Positions 49,601 through 62,400 of a stretch of 64,000 nt of DNA are shown here, in pieces. Made by a program: the position numbers and the translations under genes. The DNA lies in assembly GCA_900708905.1 (NCBI GenBank), contig CAADRB010000024.1:2113138-2177137 (forward strand), given 5' to 3'. Source of the DNA: Hymenolepis diminuta. Lineage: Eukaryota; Platyhelminthes; Cestoda; Cyclophyllidea; Hymenolepididae. A model generated the notes under the pieces. It saw only the letters and a program-made list of their open reading frames with translations, did no database searches and had not been told where the DNA came from. Position 1 is the first letter of the stretch, and every line of letters starts with the position of its first letter.

Positions 49601-52593
49601 GACTTAAAATTCGTCATAATATAAAATATCTAAAATTAAATTAAATAATGAAGTAATATTTATTTTTCAAATTAATAATGTTATAATTTCTTATAATAAT
49701 GATTCTGATATATATAATTTTATATTTAAATTTCTTCATTATTCCAAAATTATTTGAGTTTCAGACAGGCTTTATGTAAGAGAAATGAGAATTTCCTCAT
49801 AATCTGCTATTCACATTTGTTTATTTTCCCCAAATATTTACCTAAATTCAGTATTAGAAACTTTTTTTATTAAAACAGAAATTAAGCATTTTTACGTCCT
49901 TACCTGATTCATTTATCAATTTTCTTTATCAAGTCCCTTCCCTGCCCGATGGATTTCATTTGCTGCGCTCAGTTTCTGATCGTAAATCTTAAAGTCCCCG
50001 TTCTTTAATTATTTATATCTCTTACATATTGCTTCTCCAAGTTCTTACTGCCAAGTTTAGGACTGAATTTGAAATTTGAGGATAGTGATTCAGAAAATTA
50101 GAATCTGATTAAAGTTTGAGAGGTAAGGTATTTGAGGGTATTCAGGTGGTTCGGAGCTTAGTTTGGAAACTGTTCACTGAGAAACTTTATTGGATGGCGC
50201 TCGATGAATAACGGTTCGTGTTTACACTTATTTTCACAACTGAGTGTTTTATAACTCCTGATTTGTAAAGCTATGGAGAAAGAGAAAATCTTGAATAGCA
50301 CAATTTCGTAAGACTGACATGTGATGCCTTTCTTTCTTTATCTCTATGGTTTCTGGACTGCTTCCACGGTAAAATTTGATTTATTTTTCACTTCTCCTGT
50401 TCTTACAATGAAGATGACTAACTCAGACTCGCTCTCCTTCCTCAAAGCCTTGACTATATTTATATCAGGATTTCCTTGTTTACAAAGTTTCAAAAGGGAA
50501 AAAAATCACCGGACTTGTTTCAATTTCGTATCATGTTGTTAGTTGAATTCGCTTCGGCATAAGGACTGAGTCATTGGGGTTAAGTTTGTGAACTTTGGGA
50601 AGTATGATTCTTCCGTGCCGTAGTACGGCTAGAAGATCTGGTTCTGTTGCAACGATTACCTATCCACTGGATGTCGCTAGGCTACAGTTGACTCAGACTC
50701 AGATAGTAGGTAGATGTGTTGTTATTAAAAAGTCGCTTTATTAATTTTTAACACCACTATTTATAGAAGAGTAATTATCCGGGTATTCGAGCTAGCACGC
50801 GTCCGCTTATTAGTTTGACAGAGACCATCTCGGATACTTTGCAAAAGTGGCTTTAAGTTGATAACCTCTTACCGGTGATATTGCTAAGCCCAGTTTTAGT
50901 AAGAGAAAGACTTTATACAAAAGATTAGAGTATTTTCATTTAGTTTGAACGCTGTGTGGCAGCACACGATTTGCTCTTTCTACTGCTAACTGGGAAATCG
51001 ACGGCATAAAGCTGCTTACCGCGAAATATGAAAAGGTTAAACCCTCATCCTAGAGTTACTGAATTGTCAAAACATGAAGAGGCAGATTAACTGAATGTGT
51101 TTGTTGGGTTGAATCAAGAATGGACCGAATTAATCATAATAACCGACTTAGACCGAGGTCAGTCAATGGATCCAAAATCAGAATTAACAGACAGTGAGGG
51201 GGTGCTTCCCGATTGATCTATATCACCTATTTGCGTACCAATCAGTACGCTATTCACTTCAAAATGTCTTATTTCATTGTTTATGGTACTTCAGATTCGT
51301 GAGACGCAATTGCTATTATGAGGGTGAAATTTGTAAGGGCTCTGATTCGTTATACTCTCGATCATAAGAGGACTTTGACGCTACAAATTAGTGGTTTGGA
51401 GTGGCTAAGATTCAATTCTATGTAATAACAAAATAGTTCATCTAATTCGGTCAAGAAGCTGAGCCAGATCTGAAGGTGTTTTTTTAATCATTTTCTTATT
51501 TGAAATGTCATTTCTTCGATAAAGACATGACAATCACTTACCGGCTTTGTATTTAGAAATAAATAGCGGCTGAATTATAGAAATAATAATCTTTGCATTA
51601 AACTTGGATTTCCACTTGATTTTCACCCAGTGTTGAAGGGAAGGACTTTGATTCGACTGATTGACTTCTTAATATTCAATGTGATTTAGTCGCGTTGACC
51701 TTACTTAACTATGCTTACCTTTAGTGTGTACTGTTCATCAAGTACAGATCTCTTTCCTTTTTTAAGAAAACTGTTTGAACAACAAATCAGGGTGATGTTG
51801 ATTCCTTAGCAGTTCTGGAAATATAACTGCTATTTGCAGGCTAGTTTAACAGTTGCATTTATTTGAATTAATAATTCCCTATGCGAATACACACGGTCAT
51901 TACATGGACGCGCTAGAGTTGTTCCTTGTCAATCCAAATCAGAAATAATACTACCGAATGGGAAGATGTTTAATGAGAAAATGTATTAAGGCTGAAATGA
52001 CAGTATTCTGCACTAATAAATTTTGACTGTAGTAATTTGTCTCCAAAATATGCACCATGATATATGATAAAGTTGCCCACACCCCATATAGGGAGAGATT
52101 TAAACAGACAAACACGTCTACTAGCCAGACATTTATTGATAAAATTCATATTCCAACTATAGATTTGGTATTGGGTTTATCTCGATAGTGAATGACCGGA
52201 GAAGATCGAACCACTCATTAAACGTCATTAATTGGCATGTCAAAAGATGATTGATCAGAATACGGACCAATCGATGCAAAACGATTTACCCCGTCTTGGA
52301 GTAACTTCCAGTAGTTATGATGCAGAAGTGGCATGAAGATGACGTGGCTTTGACATTACACATCCAATGTACACTAAAGTGTAGTTTTACCTTCTTTCAC
52401 TGCTCTATTCAAGTCAGTAATGATTCACAAAGAACGGTAGAAGTTTAACAGTAAGAAACGAAGCGTCTTTGTTTTGGATTCGTTTCCAAGAAAAAGCATT
52501 GCTTATGTTAAAGGATTCATCACATATACAGCTCAATTTGAGATATTACTTAAGCGTATGCATTCATATTGTGAAGTTAAGGATGATGCATTA
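46630..52593. other. Intergenic, no supported gene
   Basis: Mostly AT-rich. The stretch 47570-47900 is richer in GC and has an open minus-strand frame of 109 codons (47577-47906) without a recognised motif. Parts of 50970-51200 resemble 21480-21700. Part of 52240-52330 resembles the CCAAT module at 38.58 kb. Other short frames show no motif. Confidence 0.45.
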
Positions 52594-52852
52594 TGTTATA
52601 ACGTTGAGGTCTATCGGGCCACATCAATCGAATGGATGGAATAAGTCAAGTCACTCATGTCGCCGGATCAGTTCGGTGGTAGCAGACAAGCCACTCCCAA
52701 TTTATTAATTAGTAAATTAGGTTTATATACAAAACATTTCTTCGTTGGACGTCAGTTGTGTCTCGCCGTCGGAGTCTCGGTGTGATGATAGACACCTGTT
52801 TAGGTATCAATGTACAAACACGCAAACACACAGCGGGACCACCTGTGAACAC
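52594..52852. mobile_element. Solo-LTR-like repeat, family B copy B
   Basis: Opposite in orientation to copies A and C. It begins TGTTATAACG and shares CATGTCGCCGGATCAGTTCG, TTTATATACAAAACATTTC and CAAACACGCAAACACACAG. At its right end it matches copy C through CACTATAGT and then diverges, so this copy is truncated or recombined there. No target duplication was found. Confidence 0.65.
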
Positions 52853-53608
52853 TATAGTAAAGACTTTATTTTATTAGAGTGTGATAGCCAGCTTATTTTT
52901 AAAGTTTTTAAAGATAAATTTATTAGTCATACAGCCAGACAGTTCACAGATTCAGTACTCGTAAACAGCGTGGTAACATAATTTTACATTTTTAGAATCA
53001 GGTAATCAGACAGGTCCTATCTAAATTATTGCGTTAATGCAAAAAGGGTGTCAAGTACCTTAATTCTGTCCTAACAGCTGTTTCAATTTCGTCTTCTCTT
53101 TTCACGCAGTATGAAACTTCACACAATGAAAACTAATTTCCAAATTCAAAAATCGTATAACCATCTTTTTAACAAAATGAAATATGAAATTCTACCAAAT
53201 TCAAGCTCTCTGCATAAACTTTTGGATGAGTTAACTTAAATTTAATTAGTTTAACATTTGATCACTTATAAGTAAATTTAAATTCATAGTATATTTACTT
53301 TCTTCAAATGAGAAAATTAATTTAATCTGGTTTTACGCATCTATAGTTTTATCATCATAGCAACTGTTTATCTACATGTATTTTCATTCTATTATTCCAT
53401 AATGTCTTGTCATATTTTCGGGAATTTATGTTCAAATGTTTGATGCGGCAAAATGGCAGTGAACATTTAAATTAACGCATATTTTAGAACATTGCTATTA
53501 TTATCTACTTGAAATGAGGCCGATTCTATTTTACTGGGCAGTTTAAGGAAACAAAATGGACACATAGAAGTATGTTTGATAGTTTATTTTCAAAGACAGA
53601 AATATTCG
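52853..53608. other. Spacer between inverted family B copies
   Basis: AT-rich sequence with no open frame of note. Confidence 0.5.
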
Positions 53609-53938
53609 TGATATAGCCATTGGATATCTGTCAACATCTGCCGATTAGAATAAGTGATTGGTGATAAGATCTCCACTATAGTGTCCACAGGCGGTCCCGC
53701 CGTGTATTTGCGTGTTTGCACATTGATACCTAAACAGCTGACGATCATCACGCTGAGACATCGACAACGAGACACGACTGACGTCCAACGAAGAAATATT
53801 TTGTATATAAACTTAATTTGATTAATAGTAAATTGGGGTGGCTTACCTGCCACCTCCGAACTGATCCGGCGACATGAGTGACTTGACTTATTCCATCAAT
53901 TCGATTGATGTGGCCCCGACAGACCTCACGTTATTACA
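53609..53938. mobile_element. Solo-LTR-like repeat, family B copy C
   Basis: 330 bp with TG...CA ends (TGATATAGCC at the left, CGTTATTACA at the right). It is flanked by ATTCG on the left and ATCCG on the right, a 5-bp target duplication with one mismatch. This is the longest copy and defines both termini of the family. Confidence 0.7.
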
Positions 53939-54519
53939 ATCCGTCCACTTTAAATGACGATCATGAACAGAATTCGACGGCATTTCACTAGCTACACTCA
54001 AAATATATCGAATAAAAGTTAATTGTGGGATATCTTTCAAAGCAAATTTTTCACACCAAGACCACTAAAAGATTTCCGTATACACTAATATTATTATAAC
54101 AGAGGATAATCATTGCTACTTCATTAAAAAATGCACATTCGCTAGCATTTACGTTGTAAGATTTCAAAAATGTACTTGAAAATTACTCTTACAGTTTTGT
54201 AGGTAGAATAAATTATATTACTTATATTAATTTTGCATAAGATGGAAACAGAGGTTTAGTTATAGTATTAATATTAATAATCAAACTGTAAAAAGCAAGA
54301 TAATATAAGAATAACCGTGTAAAAACTTCACAAATTTGACAAAATGCAAATGTTGTGAACTAACTGAATAGACGCAATGTTGTTTGCACAGACTACTGCA
54401 ATTTATTTTTTTTGAATTGGTGTTTTCGCACTCGTTCGATGTTACTTTGTGTTGAATTTCACAAATTGAGCTAGCGTATTTACAAACGAGCTTACTTCTT
54501 GTTCTATCCCAAATTAAAA
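53939..54519. other. Upstream region of the MRTF gene
   Basis: AT-rich; no TATA or CCAAT cluster stands out. The minus-strand frame 54281-54550 overlaps the first MRTF exon and is probably a shadow. Confidence 0.4.
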
Positions 54520-57500
54520 ATGAATCTCGAGAGTCCACAACGAAAGCCACCTAGTCCTCGGTCATGCACCGAGGTAGTGTCCTTACAAAATAATAGACTT
54601 CGAAATCAAGAAGGTCTGATCAATTTCTCTTGGTTAATTCATGTTTCTGCAGCCCTTGAAAGAGGTCTTCAATGTCGGAGATCTGTCAAGGATCTCGTAA
54701 ATCAAGGAATTCTTCTCAATCGTAAAGCTTTATTTTGATTTACTTATATTTTAGCAACAATATGCAACCCAGTTAAGGTTAAGCAACTGCAGCGGCAAAA
54801 GGTAGTGTTTTCATTCTCTTTGTTTATAGATCTCTTAGACTGCTGATATGTTGAAACGAAAAATTGAGAAACGTCCAGATAAACAGGTTCTTATCAACCA
54901 TCGAATTTTGAAACGTAATATTTGAATAGTCATTTTTAACACATATTTTTAGCTGGTGAAGCGGGTACTTCTGCGTTTATCCAAGAACGGTGTCATGCTT
55001 TAACAAAGAACCAGCTATGTGAATCCTTAAATAGCAAACTTGAACGCCGGCCCGGAAGTTTGGAATTAGTTGAGAAGGGTGTTCTCCAGGTGAGCTTATT
55101 AAAAAATCGTTTATTAAACCTACTTAAATATAGGTTGATCCTGGTGTAGCAAATCTAATTCGTGGAGGGTCTATCCCCTATCCCAGGGTTGCCTCTACAT
55201 CTCCTACTCAGTTGTATACGGTTCCTGAAAATGAGCCTATTGTTCAACCTCCTTCTCCACCTCCCCCTCCCCCAGATTTCTCAAAAAATTCCTCACGAAA
55301 TTCTCTTGTTGGAGGTGGCAAATTAAGAACTCCAAGTCGGTCTCTAAAAGATGAGACAGTTATTAGTCGATATGGTTCCCTTGTCTTTCATAATTATCGA
55401 CCTTTGTCAGCCGCGAACTCAAATTCTCCTAGCCTTAGAGTAGATAATTCAACTCCCACTGAACGTCTTCCAAAACACCGAGCTAGAGAGGTCCAACAAG
55501 CGGAACTGTTGAACCTGGAGGATGCAGCCCAGGTTCATCGCAAAGTTGGTCAGGAAATTTGTCAGCTGAAAGGCTGTCCACCCCATAAAATTGCTCAAAA
55601 CATAAATGAAGAACAACAGCAGCAAACAAGAATAACTCAACAGCAGATCTTCAGTCCAATTTTGGCTGCAGCTCAATCCCAAACACCCCATCCTCAGCAA
55701 CAATGTTTTCTCATTTCAACTCCAGCTACCCAACAGACTCCCGCCTCAGTTACTATGGTTACTTCTCCTCAACCTTCTTCCACTCAATCGACTCAACCTC
55801 CTCCTGTTCAAATGAAATTTTCGCAGATATTCTCCAACCAATCGATTTTCGGTGGGTTCTTATCATGGCCTAACTTCTTGAGCCATTTTTCGGGGTTTAA
55901 AGGAAGGAGTGACTCATTGTTATTTGATCGTACACAATATAGTCTTGGTTAACTTATCTATCTAGTGTAGGGCCAGGTAGTAGTTTTATTCCTACTATAA
56001 GGCAAGTAGTTTTTCCTGTGCCTCTCTTCGGAGTTATTTGTCTTTGTGTTAATGCTCATGCAAATTGAGTTGTGCGGAGGGGGTGATCACTCATGTTTTG
56101 TGTGCGGTGTTTCGTGTTATAAATAACTTTTTTGTAACATTTCATGGTGTTTACTGTTCTCATCTTTTGCGGTATTTTCTATGATCTATGATAACGCAGT
56201 CATTTATGCCGTGGTGTTATTGATTTTGTCAATTTGGGAAGTTGAGTCTCTTTCAGTTATTATCAAATGTCTATTAACCATCTTGTGTTATTTCAATTTT
56301 TGTATCCCATTTACTTTTCTATCTGTCGCATATTTTACGATTGTGATCATCTCGAATCCTCTTAGCTGGAGAGGAAAGTTTAATTTGTCCTAAATTCTAT
56401 TTATCAGTAAGCAAAAGGCGGGGGTCTGGTAGATCACTTAAAATGTCCCTATTCGAAGGCATTTTTGGAATTGTTCTATCATTAGCAACGCTGATGCTAA
56501 CTATCCCTTCGTGTATATTCTTGATTTATATCTTTCTTTAAATATTTTTGTCATCGCATCTGCACCATTAGACTCAGACTCCTTTTACTTATAGAATTTC
56601 CAAACCGAAGTGATAACTTCTGTTGAATTCCAAAATCTCGTTACTAGTTTCATCCGCACGCTCCTGATTTTAACAAGGTGCAAATGAATCTAAGTAGCTT
56701 GAAAAACCACGAATTTAAATAAATTGACTAACAGGATCTGAATGTCGTTAACGTAATCTCATCTATGTACTCGGTATCTAAGTCACTAAGACATTACATG
56801 GTGATTTATTCTCCTTATCTTAATGTGAAAAACTAAATGTCTACAGAATTTAAAGAGTAAGAAACTTGATACGCTGACTCCATTGCCTATTTATAGACCT
56901 TCATCGTATTATTAGACCCTTTTATTTTCCTCCTATTTGGAATTTATGTCATCATTAAAACTGTTCAATTTGTTCACGTTGCCATTGTCAATAATACTAG
57001 TAGTAATTTCTGAGGAGAAACTTATCCTTTTTACTATAATCTATACAGATGGTCTTAAATTGGAGGTGTGGAGATGTGTCGAACCCTTGATATTTGACTT
57101 TACAGGCGGTACACGTTCGATTCTATGTAACCGGCTGTTCTAATTTCTAAGTTTTCTTACTGCTTATTTATCGGTAATGGATCTTGCAGACAAAAATATT
57201 GTGTAAGAAAAGCAGTCTCGTTGATCTGATTAGAAAAGTTTCTCAGCTATTTCTTGTATTTTTCCACTTCTGATTACGAATTTCGTTTGACAAAGTAAAC
57301 TGTTCAATCGCCAGAATACTTAACTTCTTTGAAGTGTTTTACATGTTCCTTCTCTTCATTCACATTTCCTTCATTCTCATTAGGTTTTTTTTTTTAAAGT
57401 TCCACATAATCGTATATGTCCTGGAGATCAATAAAAGTTGTATATGATTTGTTTGTATCTGATAAGAAGCAGTCGCCCTAAACTATGGTTATTTCACTCA

Positions 57501-60500
57501 AGTTTCTCCCTTCTCACAAATATTTAAAATCGTATCTACTGAATCTAACTTGAACAACTAATTTTATATTTTAAGGTTTACCCCAGAAATTAAAGAAGTT
57601 TAACCGCCAGAGTTTTCAAAACGAGTTTATTGTACCATCGATCCACGCGGTCGATGGGGAATTCAAATGGGCAATGGTATTTGGCCCCAGTGGCATCCGG
57701 CGAATGCACTGGCAGAAGAATATCTTGTACACATCGTGTGTACATAACGTGCGTGCGTGACCCTGTACGTAGGCGCGAACACTCACTCCCATTGGTTGGC
57801 TCAATTGCCCCCTGGTTTCTCCTACACTCTAATACATATGGGGCTGGCTGACTGTTTCGGCCTGGACAACGCATCTGTCATTTAATGTGAAGTCACTCTC
57901 TCTGTTTACACGTTTACACTTCAAATAACCTGGTATGCTTTGGTCCACATTCTAGTTAAATGCTATGACTCTTTCCCTTCAGCGACTGCGACTAAAATCT
58001 TTACGAAAAGTTGCTATTTTCTTCGAAATCTCTTTTCTGTATAGTCTTTAGTGTATGAGGGTAACAGGAGATACTCAATCTTTTTCAGTTTGGCAAGGAC
58101 GAATTGGAAAATTGACGCAGGGGCATTTTGTGCACAGTTATCCGTTTATCTCTCACATTCTTTTTAAAGTACTTTGTGGTGGTTTAAGAGCGATTTCTCG
58201 GCTAATGCCTACATTGACTCAATTTGATTAACTTTTCTGTAGTGTGTTTCCTACATTAACTAGTTAGTAAATATTTTCTATAATTCCAAAAGTTTGATTA
58301 GCTTCTATGTATCCCCCCTAGATCTTTTGTAATATTTAGTATATCGGTGATGCGACAGCCAACGTGTCCTCGTAGAAACCCAGAGGTCACCCTTGTGAGA
58401 CATTATTCACATTCAATTTGTTTTAATGACATTGATATTTTTATATTATTGCTCCCACAACAGGCAATGGTCTGATCTTGCCATTCTTTCTGTTTTATTT
58501 ATTTTACGTCCTTTATGGTTATATATTAAATGTGCATTGACTGGTTTCGGAACTGTCCTATTTTATTGAATGATAACGGGTGAAAGGTGTTTTCAAACTA
58601 TTTCTGAGAATGAGTAGAAAAGTTTTTTTCCTCAGTATCGTGGACGTAAGTACTAATGAAACCTAGCTGGTCACTCCCACAATTAGCTCTCAAAAATTTT
58701 TTGGTGTTTCCAATTCAAACCCAAGGTGGGAATTGGCTTTGACGTAAAATACGTACCTAGCTTGATTTTGAACGCGGATTATCTACGTAAATTACTAATC
58801 ATGTCAAACATTTGCTGATTTGCGATGATTCACGTCGTGAATAATTTCGGGTTATACAAATACATTCCTGATCGTGTTATTTTTCTTCAAAACATTCTCA
58901 GAGTTGCAGGAACTCGAGGTGATATTGACCACAAGTTGTTCAATCTTTCGTTGTCCCTTGACTGCAATGTTGTTCTAGCCACTGTTTGGCCACATTAACA
59001 ACAATTGGCGATAAGAAGGGAAAGATCTTTTTCAACTTACTTTTTAATCTATTCTACTACTCATGAACCCAGGAGTCCGATTCCAAAGTTTCATCTTGGG
59101 TATTATTGGAGTAGCCACTAGAGCTGACAATTAACAGCAATCGAAAGCTAAAGAAGTAAAGCACAGGTGTTATTTAGACCAAATTTCTATTGGGCAAATC
59201 AAGGTGAAGATTCTGAGTGATGGGGGAGAGAAGTATAGAAGTCGGCGACTGTTTGATCGTACCATGTTTGTGTAAAAAGGACTTTAAACGGTTCCAAGGA
59301 GAGGAGTAGAAGTAGAATAAACAGATGCAAATAGTTTCGAACATAGCTGGGGGGAGGGAGCTTGAGGTCATAGTAGGGCTAAGCAACGAGGTCCACTTAA
59401 TTAGCTCATCCTGTTAATTAAAATAAACAACTTGAAGAAACACTACCATGCTATGCAGGAACTTGAAGTCACCCAGGAGGAGATAAGTTAGAGCTCAGGA
59501 AACAGCAATGACTTAGCTTAAATTAGGAAACACACAGTAATTCATCCTTTAGTGTAAAATCGGATGAAGTAGGATTTTTTGATAGCCTAACTTGTAATCC
59601 CTGTTTCCACCCCCTCTTCTTTCTACTTCGCCACGTACTCATGTGTACGTGTCATCCTGTCTAGACTTTCTGCAAAGGCCAAATATATGTTTCTTTTGTT
59701 TTCTTGCTAAATAGATCGACAATGCCACCTATTAATCGTTTTTATAAGTTCCTTGTCAATTGGTTTAATAATCTTTTTCTTTCCCTATCTAGTTAGGTTC
59801 TAATTTCAATTATTTTACTCACTCCAGTCACTTTCGTTGAATTAGTTGCTACGCTAATTGTGACTCTAATGAGAAATGGACACTCATTTAACTTTAACTT
59901 TGTTCTATTATGAAGGGGATTCAAATATTTCCGGCACTCTTGAGCGAAGTTCTTAGGCTTCATCCCTCGTGTACACTAAAATGCCGGTTGTTTGATCTGA
60001 GAAGGTAATCTCATCACTTCTGCTAATCAGTTAGCCATCCATTCTCCACACATCCATATCAATATAAGTAAATTTATTTTCTTTTTAACAGAAAACTGTT
60101 GTTTGACTTTCAAGCCTTTACTCTGTTCTGAGTAATCGTGTCATCTAACTAGATCAAGGGGACAGTCTATGTTATTAGCTCAGGTTAAATATCTTTACAC
60201 TGTGTTCATGACTTATAACTTTAGGGTTGGTGAATTTAAATGAAAGGCATAGCACAGTTAATAGTCATATTTGTAGACTACCAGAAGGGTTGGGTGTGTG
60301 TGCGCGTAAGTTGCATGACTCCCCTAATCACTATCAACAGGTGGCTGCTTGCACAGACTCTAACTTGTTAGAGGGTGATTGAGAATGAACTTTGATCACT
60401 TGTGCATGTGTTTATTTGAATGTGTATTTGTGGTGAGGTCGATCCTGTGCAGTTTTTCGTAGGTTGTTGACTGCGCAAAATAGTCAACATGCATCAATTC

Positions 60501-62400
60501 GTTCCTTTTCGATTTCTACTTTTCATTTGTTTTTTTTTCTTTAAATTCCATCAATTTGATTGCTGCCTTCTGAACTGTCTCTGCGCCTGTCAAACTCTCC
60601 TTAACTTCGATGAGTCAGCTTCAAGTTAATCACTCCATGTTTTGTTGTGTCCTATCAAATCTAGTGACGTTGAATAGCTGTCGATAGAAATTCCCCAGCC
60701 GATTATGGATATCTACTCATTAACTTGGATAGTGGGAGAATATCCCGGACCCGCTCTTATGAGGAACTCGCATTCTACCGTAGTAGTTAGCCATTCTCAT
60801 CACTGAGTGTAGCGGGATGGACGGCGATATCACAACCTCTCGTCTCAGAACGTTCACGGTCACCTCGCCACCAATGTCCACAACTGAGTAAATCCTTTTT
60901 GAATCCCATTGGCTAATTAGACTAATTCTGAGGGGATAGGAATGTCAAATCATTCATGCAGCAGTTAGAAAGGCTAGGAGAAATAAATTTTTTAAAAAAA
61001 CGCTATTTTTACATCTTTTGTAAATTTTGAAGTTTTCTGTGAATACACCTTCACATTAATGTGAATGATAACGTGTTATCCCTTATAATAACTGAATTCT
61101 TGCCGGGTCAAGTTAATGTGTCATCGTTGACTAGCTCATGAATCTTTCACGTTCAGCAGTCCCTAACTTCTGTAACGATAGACTAACTTTCTCTTCAGTT
61201 ATTTCGGAAGGTATTTTCCAAATCAGTTAATAGAAGTTCAATCTGCTTCAGGTTCATAGTAAAACTTGCTGATTTGTTATCTGCAGATGACTGGAGATAG
61301 TTAATATCCATGTTCGTGATTTTTGGAGAATATTTCTAACATAAGAATTTCTCTCTGCTTCTTCAAAATTAATTCATCTTGTGTCTGGTTTTTCATTAGG
61401 ATGAGTCAGAATTCTTAAATATTCAAGGTTATTTTCTGAATATATAATTCTAATTCTGACTTGTTTGACTTTGTGTCGCCACTTTTTGCGACCTACAAGC
61501 CCGATATTCCAATTTTTCCAAATAGATGAAGGTCAGAACGTCCAAAAATCAGTTTTAATTAAGACCTTGAGATGTGCAAACGGGCTAATGATATAAGGCA
61601 TAATGTTTTTGGTAGATGTAGGAAGAATGTTATTTTCTCAATAGAAAACATTCTTTTCTCATTAAAATGATATTTCCGTCTCGACGAAAAATTTTACTAA
61701 AGTTGGATTAGGATCGAAGAGAAAGATTTTCTGTGTGTTATACAATAAGTTCATTTTGATCCAGCACTTTTAAATGCTTCTCTGTATTCGATGATTCATG
61801 TGAACTCTATACAAATGTAATCAATCGCTTATTAAAGAATGCTATTTTGGTTACTGTTTTAGAGTCAAGAAGGATATCATAGTTGATCTCTGATTAGGAG
61901 TCGGTATGTGGTCATTAAATCACCACATCGAAGGTTTATCGTATGTTTTCTTAATGCTGAGAAATAATTCAGGTCACTGCGTAGGTTACTGGGCAGCTGC
62001 ATTGACTAAAAATTAAGAAATATACACGTGTTCTGCCCATGTTGACGTCTGCTGTTCTATGTCCGTTGTGTAGCCACTCTTAAAATCTAGGTGATCACTG
62101 CAATACTGTTAAAGTTATGAATTAAACTTCATCGCCATGTTAATATCCTGCTTTTTAAAACTACTTTCTATCTTTTTAGATGACGGTAGTGGTACTCTAG
62201 TGGCCTTGAACGGTGGTAGCCAAACTCCCCAAGGTAATCAGCAGCAAACTCAACACCAGATTTTGAGTCTGGCTCCATCCCCGGCCACAAAATTAACAAC
62301 ACCATTGAACACAGAACCGACCAAACAGGGAGTTCCTTCCTTGGAGCAGATTGAAACCGTTTGGCTGGATCTACGGAGGCTGCAGCAGGAAATCACTGAG
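54520..62400 (+). CDS. Myocardin-related transcription factor (MRTF/MKL), 5' part
   Basis: Likely exons: 54520-54613, 54653-54721, 54755-54801, 54839-54914, 54953-55089, 55134-55851 and 62180-62400, all in phase. The gene continues past the window. MRTFs bind G-actin through RPEL motifs and, when released, act with SRF in the nucleus on cytoskeletal and muscle genes. Three RPEL-like repeats are visible: ALERGLQCRRSVKDLV (degenerate), ADMLKRKIEKRPDKQVLI, and SLNSKLERRPGSLELVEKGV (canonical RPxxxEL). The spacing and the following SIPYPRV match the family, which has NYPKV there. Then come a proline run, RYGSLVFHNYRP (compare the family YHQYIPP basic block), Q-rich and S/T/P-rich parts, and in the last exon a likely coiled coil EQIETVWLDLRRLQQEI. 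At least 454 residues. A SAP domain is not seen in these exons. The exon ending at 55851 is also open to a TAG-type stop at 55952, so a short isoform is possible. The donor at 62400 (GTTCGT) is weak. Confidence 0.85.
55852..62179 (+). other. Large MRTF intron, 6.3 kb
   Basis: Inferred intron from TTTTCG|GTGGGT to CTATCTTTTTAG|AT. Apart from the LTR-like insertion at 57604-57880 it holds AT-rich sequence with short motif-free frames (56181-56393, 56937-57143, 59174-59386). Its first 100 bp could be alternative coding and 3' UTR sequence of a short transcript. Confidence 0.5.
57604..57880 (-). mobile_element. Solo-LTR-like insertion with 5-bp target duplication
   Basis: A 277-bp block clearly richer in GC than its surroundings, flanked by TTTAA on both sides (57599-57603 and 57881-57885). 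On the minus strand it starts TGACAGATGCG and near its end has ACAATAAACTCG, a polyadenylation signal in the place expected for an LTR, followed by CTCTGGCGG. The frames inside it (57590-57874, 57616-57804, 57630-57851) are side effects of its high GC content. It is not related to families A or B by eye. Confidence 0.55.

Noticed and set aside
57590..57874. 94-codon minus-strand frame in a GC-rich block
   Set aside because: It is contained in the LTR-like insertion; low stop density follows from the GC content.
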